Source of the DNA: Rhizobium bangladeshense
GTDB lineage: Bacteria; Pseudomonadota; Alphaproteobacteria; Rhizobiales; Rhizobiaceae
Reading direction: 5' to 3'
Length of the DNA stretch: 64,000 bases
NCBI RefSeq assembly: GCF_017357245.1
Contig: NZ_CP071613.1
Span: forward strand, 1-64,000
Within the stretch, counting starts at the first letter, position 1, and each line of letters starts with the position of its first letter. Positions 17,855 to 26,084 of the stretch are shown one piece after another. Both the position numbers and the translations under genes were made by a program. The notes beneath the pieces are model-generated. The model worked only from the letters and a program-made list of their open reading frames with translations. It was not told the origin of the DNA and did no database searches.

Positions 17855-17889
17855 AATTGTCATGATATTATTTTACGAATTGACATGAT
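17855..17889 (+). promoter_or_regulatory. Direct repeats upstream of ehuA, candidate EnuR/AsnC sites
   Basis: Two 12-bp direct repeats, AATTGTCATGAT (17855-17866) and AATTGACATGAT (17878-17889), differ at one base and start 23 bp apart, about two helical turns. They lie in the AT-rich 122-bp gap before ehuA; the second contains a TTGACA -35-like element (17880-17885) with no clear -10. Tandem repeats suit a MocR dimer. A strong ribosome site AAGGAGAG follows at 17931-17938. Confidence 0.45.
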
Positions 17890-17943
17890 TTTCGTAGGCC
17901 GTCATCGTTAGGTCATTGCTTGTCTCAACAAGGAGAGACATGA

Positions 17944-18729
17944 ATGCCTGCGCCCATCATTCGCATCGACAACATCGTCAAGAGATACGGTCCGCTGACC
18001 GTGCTCGACGGCCTGTCGATGAATGTCATGCCGGGCGAGAAATTGGCGCTGATCGGGCCGTCCGGCTCCGGCAAGACGACGATCCTGCGCATCCTGATGA
18101 CGCTGGAGACGATCAGCGGCGGCCACATCGAGGTCGACGGCGAGCAGCTCTACCACATGCCTGGTGGCAGCGGGCTGGTGGCGGCCGATGAGCGGCACCT
18201 GCATCGCATGCGGGAAAAGATCGGCATGGTCTTCCAGCACTTCAACCTGTTCCCGCATAAATGCGTCCTCGACAACGTCACGCTCGCGCCGATGCTGACC
18301 AAGGGCATTAAGCGGCCGCAGGCCGAGAAGCGGGCGATGGAGCTTCTGGATATGGTCGGCCTTGCCGACAAGGCGAAAAGCGTGCCGGCGCAGCTTTCCG
18401 GCGGGCAGAAGCAGCGCGTCGCCATTGCCAGGGCGCTGGCGCTGTCGCCGAAGATCATGCTGTTCGACGAGGTGACCTCGGCACTCGACCCGGAGCTGGT
18501 CGAGGAGGTGCTGAACGTCATGCGCCGCCTCGCCTCCGAGACTGACATGACGATGCTTCTCGTCACCCACGAAATGGGCTTCGCACATGACTTTGCCGAC
18601 CGCGTGCTGTTCTTCGATCGCGGCAAGATAGTCGAGGAAGGCAGGCCCGGCGATATTTTCCGCAACCCGACGCAGGAGAGGACGCAGATCTTCCTGCGCA
18701 AGATCATCGCGGCAGGGCACCGCGTCTGA
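17944..18729 (+). CDS. ehuA: Ectoine/hydroxyectoine ABC transporter ATPase
   Basis: Polar-amino-acid-type ABC ATPase, 261 residues: Walker A GPSGSGKTT near residue 39, Q-loop VFQHFNLFPH, signature [15 protein letters not shown] and Walker [15 protein letters not shown]. In S. meliloti EhuABCD is the ectoine and hydroxyectoine importer, with lower affinity for some amino acids. ATG 17944 is used; an overlapping ATG at 17940 is out of frame. It is the first gene of the ehuABCD-eutABCDE run, which continues on one strand to 26040. Confidence 0.9.
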   Translation: MPAPIIRIDNIVKRYGPLTVLDGLSMNVMPGEKLALIGPSGSGKTTILRILMTLETISGGHIEVDGEQLYHMPGGSGLVAADERHLHRMREKIGMVFQHFNLFPHKCVLDNVTLAPMLTKGIKRPQAEKRAMELLDMVGLADKAKSVPAQLSGGQKQRVAIARALALSPKIMLFDEVTSALDPELVEEVLNVMRRLASETDMTMLLVTHEMGFAHDFADRVLFFDRGKIVEEGRPGDIFRNPTQERTQIFLRKIIAAGHRV

Positions 18730-18784
18730 CGTCAGAGATTGCCCGCAAAACAGAGCGCAAGGAAAGCCAGAGGAGTTGGGAACG

Positions 18785-19633
18785 ATGAAAGCAGGATACC
18801 TTTTGAGCGCCGTCAGCCTGTCGGTGCTGCTGGTGACGGCCGGCGGGCAGGCTTACGCCGCCGACGACAAGCTCGAGCAGTTGAAGGAACAGGGCTTTGC
18901 CCGCATCGCCATCGCCAACGAGCCGCCGTTCACGGCCGTCGGCGCCGACGGCAAGGTTTCGGGTGCCGCGCCCGATGTGGCGCGGGTAATCTTCGAAAAG
19001 CTCGGAGTCAAGGAAGTGGTCGCCTCGATCTCGGAATACGGGGCGATGATTCCCGGCCTGCAGGCCGGCCGACACGACGCGATTACGGCAGGCCTCTTCA
19101 TGAAGCCGGAACGCTGCAATGCCGTTGCCTATTCCGAACCGATCCTCTGCGACGCCGAAGCCTTTGCTCTCAAGAAGGGCAATCCGCTGAAGCTGACGAG
19201 CTACAAGGATATCGCCGACAATCCGAACGCCAAGATCGGCGCGCCGGGCGGCGGCACGGAAGAGAAGCTGGCGCTGGAAGCCGGCGTGCCGCGTGACCGC
19301 GTTATCGTGGTTCCGGATGGGCAGAGCGGCATCAAGATGCTGCAGGACGGCCGCATCGACGTCTATTCGCTGCCGGTCCTGTCGATCCACGATCTGATCG
19401 CGAAGGCGAAGGATCCGAATCTCGAAACCGTCGCCCCCGTCGTCAATGCGCCGGTCTATTGCGACGGCGCCGCTTTCCGCAAGCAGGATGTCGCGCTGCG
19501 TGACGCCTTCGACGTCGAGCTGAAGAAGCTAAAGGAATCGGGCGAATTCGCCAAGATCATCGAGCCCTATGGCTTCTCGGCCAAGGCGGCGATGTCGACG
19601 AGCCGCGAAAAGCTCTGCGCCGCAGCCAAGTAA
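18785..19633 (+). CDS. ehuB: Ectoine/hydroxyectoine-binding protein
   Basis: Family-3 periplasmic solute-binding protein, 282 residues, with a signal peptide (about 1-25, ending QAYA). The mature domain begins DDKLEQLKEQGFARIAIANEPPFTAVGADGKVSG in pieces, with the ligand-pocket motifs NEPPFTAV and SEYGAMIPGLQAGRHDAI. EhuB of S. meliloti binds ectoine and hydroxyectoine with high affinity using aromatic residues. The start at 18785 fits a GAGGAG ribosome site and the signal peptide. A 9-bp perfect stem-loop follows the stop and probably protects its mRNA. Confidence 0.9.
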   Translation: MKAGYLLSAVSLSVLLVTAGGQAYAADDKLEQLKEQGFARIAIANEPPFTAVGADGKVSGAAPDVARVIFEKLGVKEVVASISEYGAMIPGLQAGRHDAITAGLFMKPERCNAVAYSEPILCDAEAFALKKGNPLKLTSYKDIADNPNAKIGAPGGGTEEKLALEAGVPRDRVIVVPDGQSGIKMLQDGRIDVYSLPVLSIHDLIAKAKDPNLETVAPVVNAPVYCDGAAFRKQDVALRDAFDVELKKLKESGEFAKIIEPYGFSAKAAMSTSREKLCAAAK

Positions 19634-19645
19634 CTTGGTGTGAAC

Positions 19646-19675
19646 AGCCGGCCATGCGTTCCACCATGGCCGGTT
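19646..19675 (+). other. Intercistronic stem-loop after ehuB
   Basis: CCGGCCATG (19648-19656) and CATGGCCGG (19665-19673) pair perfectly over 9 bp around an 8-base loop, extended by a G-T and an A-T pair at the base. There is no T-run, so partial termination or mRNA stabilisation between ehuB and ehuC is more likely than full termination. Confidence 0.6.
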
Positions 19676-19711
19676 CGCCTCTCGCACGATCCATAGAGAA
19701 GTGAGTTGCCG

Positions 19712-20371
19712 ATGTCGGTGTGGTCCGGCTATCTGACGCTGATTCTTCAGGGCGCCCTGGTGACGCTCGAGCTAACGATCATGGGCTCGGCGCTGGCACT
19801 CGTCATGGCCTTCCTGGCCGGCCTCGGCCGCCTGTCGCGCTTCTTTGCCCTCCGGGCTCTGGCGACCGCCTATATCGAATTCTTTCGCGGCACCTCGATC
19901 TTCGTCCAGCTCTTCTGGGTCTATTTCGTGCTGCCCTTCGCGGGATTGACGTTGACGCCGCTGCAGGCGGGCGTGCTGGCTCTCGGTCTGAATGTCGGCG
20001 CTTACGGAGCGGAAGTGGTGCGTGGCGCCGTCAAGGCGGTCGGGCGCGAACAGTCGGAAGCCTGCATCGCGCTCAACCTGTCGCGCTACCAGCGCATGCG
20101 CCACGTCATCCTGCCGCAGGCGCTGCCGCTGATGCTGCCGACCTTCTGCAACAACGCGATCGAGCTCTTGAAGGGCACGGCCGTCGTGTCGCTGATCTCG
20201 CTGACGGACATGACCTTCCAGGCGCAGGTGGTGCGGGCGCAGACGGGCAATACGCTCGTGCCTTTTGCGGCGATCCTCATCCTCTATTTCCTCATGGCCT
20301 CCGCCATTTCGGCGGCGATGCGCCTGCTGGAGCGGCGGATGACACGCGGCCTCGACGGCATGAGGACCTGA
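19712..20371 (+). CDS. ehuC: Ectoine/hydroxyectoine ABC transporter permease
   Basis: HisM/GlnP-type permease, 219 residues with about five membrane segments. The conserved FFRGTSIFVQLFWVYFVLP block typical of amino-acid permeases is near residue 55, and the EAA-type loop EACIALNLSRYQRMRHVILPQALPLML near 115-140. The ATG at 19712 is preferred to a TTG two codons upstream. It is followed four bases later by ehuD, its partner in the membrane channel. Confidence 0.9.
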   Translation: MSVWSGYLTLILQGALVTLELTIMGSALALVMAFLAGLGRLSRFFALRALATAYIEFFRGTSIFVQLFWVYFVLPFAGLTLTPLQAGVLALGLNVGAYGAEVVRGAVKAVGREQSEACIALNLSRYQRMRHVILPQALPLMLPTFCNNAIELLKGTAVVSLISLTDMTFQAQVVRAQTGNTLVPFAAILILYFLMASAISAAMRLLERRMTRGLDGMRT

Positions 20372-20375
20372 TCAT

Positions 20376-21035
20376 ATGGAATGGGATTGGGATTTCGTCT
20401 GGCAGATCATGCCGACCCTTCTCGAAGGGTTTAAGATCACCATTCTTGCCACCATCCTCGGCGCTGCGGTCGCCATGGTCGTCGGGCTGGCGCTCGCCAT
20501 CGCGCGGCGATCCCCGGTCGCCGCCATTTCCCGGGCGGTCGGCTTCGTCTCGGAATTCATTCGCGGGACGCCGCTGCTGGTACAGCTCTACTTCATCTTC
20601 TACGTGCTGCCCGATATCGGCATCCGGCTGTCACCGCTCACCGCCGGTGTCATCGGCATCGGCATTCACTACGCGACCTATACGGCGGAGGTCTATCGCG
20701 CCGGCATCGAGAACGTCTCGCGCGGACAATGGGAAGCGGCCAAGGCCACCAATCTGACGACGCGCCAGGCTTGGATCCACGTAATCTTGCCGCAGGCGAT
20801 CCCGCCGATGATCCCGGCGCTCGCCAATTATTTCATCGCCATGTTCAAGGAAACGCCGCTGCTATCGGCGATCACCGTGCTCGAGTTGATGAACCAGGCC
20901 AAAAGCATCGCCAACAGCAACTATCGCTATATCGAACCGATGACGCTCGTCGGCATCTTCTTCCTCGTCATCAGCCTGGTCTCGGTCGTCGGATTGCGCA
21001 GGCTCGAGGAACGCTATGCTAGGATGGATGATTGA
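20376..21035 (+). CDS. ehuD: Ectoine/hydroxyectoine ABC transporter permease
   Basis: Second HisM-like permease, 219 residues. It shares the FIRGTPLLVQLYFIFYVLPDIG block and the cytoplasmic EAAKATNLTTRQAWIHVILPQAIPPMIP loop with EhuC, and has a short C-terminal tail ending RLEERYARMDD. Its stop is one base from the start of eutA, so uptake and catabolic genes are transcribed together. Confidence 0.9.
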   Translation: MEWDWDFVWQIMPTLLEGFKITILATILGAAVAMVVGLALAIARRSPVAAISRAVGFVSEFIRGTPLLVQLYFIFYVLPDIGIRLSPLTAGVIGIGIHYATYTAEVYRAGIENVSRGQWEAAKATNLTTRQAWIHVILPQAIPPMIPALANYFIAMFKETPLLSAITVLELMNQAKSIANSNYRYIEPMTLVGIFFLVISLVSVVGLRRLEERYARMDD

Positions 21036-21036
21036 T

Positions 21037-21816
21037 ATGACCGCAGGAATCGAGATCATTCCCGCCGGCCGACTGCCACGACTTGACGAACGGCCGCTGG
21101 AAAAGCGCATCGGCCTCGTCATTCTGTCGACCGACCATACGACGGAGGTGGACTTCCGGCGTATGGTCGCCAGCGACCGGATCGGCGTCTATGTCAGCCG
21201 CATCCACTACGCCAACCCGGTGACGCCGGAAAATCTCCTGAAGATGCAGCCGTCGCTGACGCAAGGCGCAGGGCTCATTCTGCCGGATGAAGCGCTGGAT
21301 GCGATCATCTATTCCTGCACCTCCGCTTCGGTCGTCATTGGCGACCGCAATATCGAGGCGGCGATCCATGCGACCAAGCCGGGTGTTTCAGTGGTGACGC
21401 CGACGGCGGCGGCGGTGAAGGGCCTGAAGGCGCTCGGCGCCCGCCGGATTTCGGTGCTGACGCCTTATACGATCGAGACCAGCCGGCCGATGGCGGAATA
21501 TTTCGCGGATCTCGGCTTTGCGATCGACCGCTTTACCTGCCTCGGCCTCAGCGACGACCGCGAGATGGCGCGGATCGCGCCGGATGAGATCGCGGCCTTC
21601 GCGCGTGAGGCGCTGGCGCCGCAGTCCGATGCGCTGTTTATTTCCTGCACGGCTCTGCGCGCCGCACAGGTCGCCGCCCGCATCGAAGGCGAGGCCGGCA
21701 AGCCGGTGGTGACCAGCAATCTCGCAACCGCCTGGGCCTGCCTGAGGCTTTGCGGTGATGATCGGGTGCGGCCCGAGCTCGGTCAGCTGATGACCATGCC
21801 CTATGGGGAAGGCTGA
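21037..21816 (+). CDS. eutA: EutA, Asp/Glu racemase-like protein of hydroxyectoine use
   Basis: 259-residue protein of the aspartate/glutamate/hydantoin racemase and maleate isomerase superfamily. Two cysteine motifs expected for the two-base mechanism are present: IIYSCTSASVVIG near residue 90 and FISCTALRAAQVA near 205, with TPTAAAVKGLKALGARRISVLTPY between. In current models EutA, EutB and EutC together convert 5-hydroxyectoine to ectoine. An in-frame ATG at 21016 would overlap ehuD; 21037 is preferred. Confidence 0.88.
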   Translation: MTAGIEIIPAGRLPRLDERPLEKRIGLVILSTDHTTEVDFRRMVASDRIGVYVSRIHYANPVTPENLLKMQPSLTQGAGLILPDEALDAIIYSCTSASVVIGDRNIEAAIHATKPGVSVVTPTAAAVKGLKALGARRISVLTPYTIETSRPMAEYFADLGFAIDRFTCLGLSDDREMARIAPDEIAAFAREALAPQSDALFISCTALRAAQVAARIEGEAGKPVVTSNLATAWACLRLCGDDRVRPELGQLMTMPYGEG

Positions 21817-21820
21817 GATA

Positions 21821-22822
21821 ATGGTGAGCGCCTTGCCGGTTTCACTGGAGGATATTCGCGCAGCGACGCGGCGGATCGCCGGCCGGGTCGTCGAAACACC
21901 GATGGTGCTGTCGGCATCGCTTGCCGAGATTGCCGGCGTTCCGGTCTGGCTGAAGCTCGAACATCACCAGACGACGGGCAGCTTCAAACTTCGCGGGGCG
22001 ACCAATGCGGTGCTGTCCTTGTCACCGGCAGAGCGCGCGCGCGGCGTCGTCGCCGCCTCGACCGGAAATCACGGCCGGGCGCTTGCCCACGCCGCGAAGG
22101 CGCAAGGCGCGGTCGCGACGATCTGCATGTCGCGGCTGGTGCCGGAGAACAAGGTTGCGGAAATCCGCAATCTCGGGGCCGATGTGCGCATCGTCGGCCG
22201 ATCGCAGGACGAGGCGCAGCAGGAAGTGGACCGGCTGGTGCGAGAGGAGGGTCTGGTGATGATCCCGCCTTTCGACCATCCTGACGTCGTCGCCGGGCAG
22301 GGGACGCTCGGGCTCGAAATCGTCGACGCCTTGCCTGAGGTGGCCACGGTGCTGGTGCCGCTTTCCGGCGGCGGCCTTGCGGCGGGCGTCGCCGCCGCGG
22401 TCAAGGGCGTCAATCCCAAGACGAAGGTGATCGGCCTGACGATGGAACAGGGCGCGGCGATGAAGGCGAGCCTCGATGCCGGACGGCCGGTGCAGGTCGA
22501 GGAGGTGAGGAGCCTTGCCGACTCTCTCGGCGGCGGCATCGGCCTCGACAATCGCCTGACCTTCGCCATGTGCCGCGCGCTTCTCGACGACGTCGTCCTG
22601 CTGACGGAGGCCGAGATCGCCGCAGGCGTGCGCCATGCCTTTGCCTGCGAGGACGAGATCGTCGAGGGGGCTGGAGCGGTCGGAATTGCGGCGCTGCTGG
22701 CGGCAAAGATCAGCTCGGGCGGCCCTGTCGTTGCAATCCTTTCGGGGCGGAATGTCGACATGGAACAGCACCGCCGAGTGATCAACGGCGAGGGTGCGGC
22801 GTTCGCGGAGGATAGACCATGA
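21821..22822 (+). CDS. eutB: EutB, threonine dehydratase-like PLP enzyme of hydroxyectoine use
   Basis: Fold-type II PLP enzyme resembling threonine/serine dehydratases, 333 residues. The PLP lysine lies in TTGSFKLRGATNAV near residue 53, the substrate-binding STGNHGRALAHAA near 80, and the phosphate-binding glycine loop VPLSGGGLAAGVAAAV near 178. It is thought to remove water from hydroxyectoine or a derivative, in concert with EutA and EutC. The ATG at 21821, four bases after the eutA stop, is preferred to one that would overlap eutA. It overlaps eutC by four bases (ATGA). Confidence 0.88.
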   Translation: MVSALPVSLEDIRAATRRIAGRVVETPMVLSASLAEIAGVPVWLKLEHHQTTGSFKLRGATNAVLSLSPAERARGVVAASTGNHGRALAHAAKAQGAVATICMSRLVPENKVAEIRNLGADVRIVGRSQDEAQQEVDRLVREEGLVMIPPFDHPDVVAGQGTLGLEIVDALPEVATVLVPLSGGGLAAGVAAAVKGVNPKTKVIGLTMEQGAAMKASLDAGRPVQVEEVRSLADSLGGGIGLDNRLTFAMCRALLDDVVLLTEAEIAAGVRHAFACEDEIVEGAGAVGIAALLAAKISSGGPVVAILSGRNVDMEQHRRVINGEGAAFAEDRP

Positions 22823-23811
22823 GCCGCATGATCATTCTGACGGAAGCGGAATTGCGCAACGTGGTGGTGCTCGATCGCGATGCCGTCGCCTGTATCGAGC
22901 AGGCTTTCGCCGCGCTTGCGACGAAAGCGGTCGCCATGCCGCCGATTTTGCGGCTCGACATTCCGGAGTATCGGGGTGAGGTCGATGTGAAGACCGCCTA
23001 CGTGCCCGGCATCGAGGGTTTTGCGATCAAGATCAGCCCCGGCTTCTTCGACAATCCAAAAATCGGTCTGCCGAGCACCAATGGCATGATGGTGCTGCTG
23101 TCGAGCCGAACCGGATTGGTGCAGGCGCTGCTCCTCGACAACGGCTATCTCACCGACGTGCGCACGGCCGCGGCCGGCGCCGTCGCGGCGAAGCATCTGT
23201 CGCGCCAGAATTCCAGCGTGGCGGCGATCTTCGGCGCCGGCATGCAGGCGCGGCTGCAGCTGGAAGCGCTGACGCTGGTGCGGCCGATCCGTGACGCCAG
23301 GATTTGGGCGCGGGATGCGGCGAGGGCCGAGGGCGTGGCTGCGGAGCTGGCGGCCAGGCTCGGCTTTCCCGTCAACGCGATATCCGACCCGCGGCAAGCA
23401 ATGTCCGGCGCAGACATCATCGTGACCACAACGCCGGCAGAAAAACCGATCATCGACGCCGGCTGGCTCGAAGCCGGGCAGCATCTGACGGCCATGGGAT
23501 CGGATGCTGAGCACAAGAACGAGATCGATCCCGCGGCCATAGCCGGCGCCGGTCTCTATGTCGCCGACAGCCTGAAGCAGACCCGCCGGATGGGCGAGTT
23601 GCACCATGCGATCGAAGCAGGCCTCGTCAATAGGGATGCTGATTTCGCCGAACTCGGCCGGATCGTTTCCGGCCTGATGCCGGGCAGGACGAGCAGCGAC
23701 CAGATCACCATCGCCGACCTCACGGGAACTGGCATTCAGGACACCGCCATCGCCACGCTCGCCGTTGCCCGCGCCGGCGCGACGAATGCCGGCACCACAT
23801 TCGAAAGCTGA
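22819..23811 (+). CDS. eutC: EutC, ornithine cyclodeaminase/mu-crystallin-like protein
   Basis: Member of the ornithine cyclodeaminase/mu-crystallin family, 330 residues, an NAD(P)-dependent Rossmann protein. Motifs seen are KISPGFFDNPKIGLPS (substrate site), DNGYLTDVRTAAAGAVAAKHL, and the dinucleotide loop AIFGAGMQARLQLEAL near 135. In hydroxyectoine breakdown it completes conversion to ectoine with EutA and EutB. It is translationally coupled to eutB and followed 32 bp later by eutD with its own ribosome site. Confidence 0.88.
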   Translation: MSRMIILTEAELRNVVVLDRDAVACIEQAFAALATKAVAMPPILRLDIPEYRGEVDVKTAYVPGIEGFAIKISPGFFDNPKIGLPSTNGMMVLLSSRTGLVQALLLDNGYLTDVRTAAAGAVAAKHLSRQNSSVAAIFGAGMQARLQLEALTLVRPIRDARIWARDAARAEGVAAELAARLGFPVNAISDPRQAMSGADIIVTTTPAEKPIIDAGWLEAGQHLTAMGSDAEHKNEIDPAAIAGAGLYVADSLKQTRRMGELHHAIEAGLVNRDADFAELGRIVSGLMPGRTSSDQITIADLTGTGIQDTAIATLAVARAGATNAGTTFES

Positions 23812-23843
23812 CCGGCGCGGCGCCGGACAAGAAGGGAAGAGAT

Positions 23844-25025
23844 ATGACCCAGCCCAATCTGAAGTTTTCGCTCGGCGAATATGCCGCGCGGCTGGAAAAA
23901 ACCCGGCGTGCCATGGAGGCGAAGGGTGTGGATCTGCTTGTTGTCAGCGACCCCTCGAACATGGCCTGGCTGACCGGCTATGACGGTTGGTCCTTCTACG
24001 TGCACCAGGCCGTGATCGTACCGCCGCAGGGCGAGCCGATCTGGTTCGGCCGCGGTCAGGACGCCAACGGCGCCAAGCTCACCGCCTATCTCAAGCATGA
24101 TAACATCGTCGGTTATCCCGATCATTACGTGCAGTCGACCGAGCGTCATCCAATGGACTACCTCTCCGGCATCCTGACGGAGCGCGGCTTCGCCAAGATG
24201 ACGATCGGCGTCGAGATGGACAATTACTGGTTTTCGGCCGCCGCCTTCGCAGCGCTGCAGAGGCATCTGCCCAATGCACGTTTCGTCGACGCGACCGCGC
24301 TGGTCAACTGGCAGCGCGCGGTCAAGAGCGAGACCGAAATCCGCTACATGCGCAATGCGGCCCGGATCGTAGAAGCCATGCACGCCCGCATCTTCGACAA
24401 GATCGAGGTCGGCATGCGTAAATGCGATCTGGTGGCGGAAATTTATGATGCCGGCACGCGCGGCGTCGACGGCATCGGCGGCGACTATCCGGCCATCGTG
24501 CCGCTGCTGCCGTCCGGCGTCGAAGCATCCGCACCGCATCTGACCTGGGACGACCGGCCGTTGAAGAAGGGGGAGGGCACTTTCTTCGAGATCGCCGGGT
24601 GCTACAACCGCTATCATCTGCCGCTGTCGCGGACCGTCTTCCTCGGCAAGCCGACGCAGCCTTTTCTCGACGCTGAAAAAGCCACACTGGAAGGCATGGA
24701 AGCGGGTCTTGCCGTCGCGAGACCCGGCAATAGCTGCGAGGATATCGCCAATGCCTTCTTCGCGGTGCTGAAGAAATACGGGATCGTCAAGGACAACCGT
24801 ACGGGTTACCCGATCGGGCTTTCCTATCCGCCGGACTGGGGCGAGCGCACCATGAGCCTGCGGCCGGGCGACCGGACGGAGTTGAAGCCCGGCATGACCT
24901 TCCATTTCATGACCGGCCTCTGGCTCGAGGACATGGGTTTCGAAACGACGGAGAGCATCCTCATAACCGAGAGCGGTGTCGAATGCCTCGCCAGCGTGCC
25001 GCGCAAGCTGATGGTCAAGGATTGA
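23844..25025 (+). CDS. eutD: Ectoine hydrolase (DoeA type)
   Basis: 393-residue creatinase/Xaa-Pro peptidase (M24) fold protein. An N-terminal creatinase-like domain contains LLVVSDPSNMAWLTGYDGWSFYV (in two stretches) and a C-terminal pita-bread domain starts near residue 165. The homologous enzyme DoeA/EutD opens the ectoine ring to N-alpha-acetyl-L-2,4-diaminobutyrate. The metal ligands of true M24 peptidases are largely not conserved in ectoine hydrolases, and here too no complete metal set is obvious. It is followed by eutE after 7 bp. Confidence 0.9.
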   Translation: MTQPNLKFSLGEYAARLEKTRRAMEAKGVDLLVVSDPSNMAWLTGYDGWSFYVHQAVIVPPQGEPIWFGRGQDANGAKLTAYLKHDNIVGYPDHYVQSTERHPMDYLSGILTERGFAKMTIGVEMDNYWFSAAAFAALQRHLPNARFVDATALVNWQRAVKSETEIRYMRNAARIVEAMHARIFDKIEVGMRKCDLVAEIYDAGTRGVDGIGGDYPAIVPLLPSGVEASAPHLTWDDRPLKKGEGTFFEIAGCYNRYHLPLSRTVFLGKPTQPFLDAEKATLEGMEAGLAVARPGNSCEDIANAFFAVLKKYGIVKDNRTGYPIGLSYPPDWGERTMSLRPGDRTELKPGMTFHFMTGLWLEDMGFETTESILITESGVECLASVPRKLMVKD

Positions 25026-25032
25026 GGCTGTC

Positions 25033-26040
25033 ATGACAGAGACTGGCTTGCGGCCGTCGCCGATCAGCGCGACGGTGGATTTCGCCGCCGAAGGCGTCCA
25101 ACACGGTTTCCTCAGGCTGCCCTACAGCCGCGACGATTCCGCTTGGGGCTCGGTGATGGTTCCAATCACGGTCGTCAGGAACGGCGAGGGACCGACGGCG
25201 CTGCTCACCGGCGGCAATCATGGTGATGAATATGAAGGGCCGATCGCGCTTTTCGATCTCGCCCGCACGCTGCGGGCCGAAGAGGTGAGAGGCGCGGTCA
25301 TTATCGTGCCGGCGATGAATTATCCGGCATTCCTGGCGGGAACCCGGACCTCGCCGATCGACAGGGGCAATATGAACCGCAGCTTCCCGGGTAGTCCGGA
25401 CGGCACGGTGACCGAGAAGATCGCCGATTATTTCCAGCGCGTGCTTCTGCCGATGGCCGATCTTGTGCTCGACTTCCACTCCGGAGGCAAGACGCTCGAT
25501 TTTCTCCCGTTCTGCGCGGCCCATATCGTGCCGAACAAACAACAGGAGGCCCAGGCTTTCCAATTCGTGACAGCTTTTGCCGCACCCTTTTCGATGAAGA
25601 TGCTGGAGATCGATGCAGTCGGCATGTATGACACGGCGGCCGAGGAAATGGGCAAGATCTTTATCACGACTGAACTCGGCGGTGGAGGTACCGCCACGGC
25701 GAGAAGTGCGGCGATTGCCAAACGCGGCACTATAAACGTTCTGCGTCATGCCGGTATCGTCGGCGGCGCCGTCGATACCGGTCCTACGACCTGGCTGGAC
25801 ATGCCGGACGGCCGCTGTTTCTCCTTCGCAGAAGAAGGCGGACTGATCGAACCTATCGTCGATCTCGGTGAAGCGGTCGCCAAGGATGACGTCATCGCTT
25901 GCATCCACCCGACCGGTAGGACGGGTGAGGCGCCGCGCGAGATCCGTGCAGCAATGGACGGCATTCTCTGTGCGCGGCATTTCCCGGGCCTGGTCAAATC
26001 AGGCGACTGCGTCGGGGTCGTGGCGGTTGTGACGAATTGA
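25033..26040 (+). CDS. eutE: N-acetyl-diaminobutyrate deacetylase (DoeB type)
   Basis: Zinc carboxypeptidase-like protein of the succinylglutamate desuccinylase/aspartoacylase family, 335 residues. The zinc motif GGNHGDEYEGP is near residue 57, and LDFHSGGKTLDF near 150 supplies a further His. In ectoine catabolism it removes acetate from N-alpha-acetyl-L-2,4-diaminobutyrate, giving the substrate of Atf. It is the last gene of the ehu/eut run and is convergent with the chemoreceptor gene 44 bp away. Confidence 0.9.
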   Translation: MTETGLRPSPISATVDFAAEGVQHGFLRLPYSRDDSAWGSVMVPITVVRNGEGPTALLTGGNHGDEYEGPIALFDLARTLRAEEVRGAVIIVPAMNYPAFLAGTRTSPIDRGNMNRSFPGSPDGTVTEKIADYFQRVLLPMADLVLDFHSGGKTLDFLPFCAAHIVPNKQQEAQAFQFVTAFAAPFSMKMLEIDAVGMYDTAAEEMGKIFITTELGGGGTATARSAAIAKRGTINVLRHAGIVGGAVDTGPTTWLDMPDGRCFSFAEEGGLIEPIVDLGEAVAKDDVIACIHPTGRTGEAPREIRAAMDGILCARHFPGLVKSGDCVGVVAVVTN

Positions 26041-26084
26041 AATCACGGCAGGCGCGTGAGATGAATGTCACTGGCCGATCAAGG

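Noticed and set aside
22069..23607. 512-codon open frame on the minus strand opposite eutB and eutC
   Set aside because: It mirrors the codon structure of two well-supported genes on the other strand, has no family motifs and no ribosome site. High G+C genomes give such antisense frames.
23736..25034. 432-codon minus-strand frame opposite eutD
   Set aside because: Antisense shadow of the ectoine hydrolase gene; composition is His/Arg-rich without recognisable domains.
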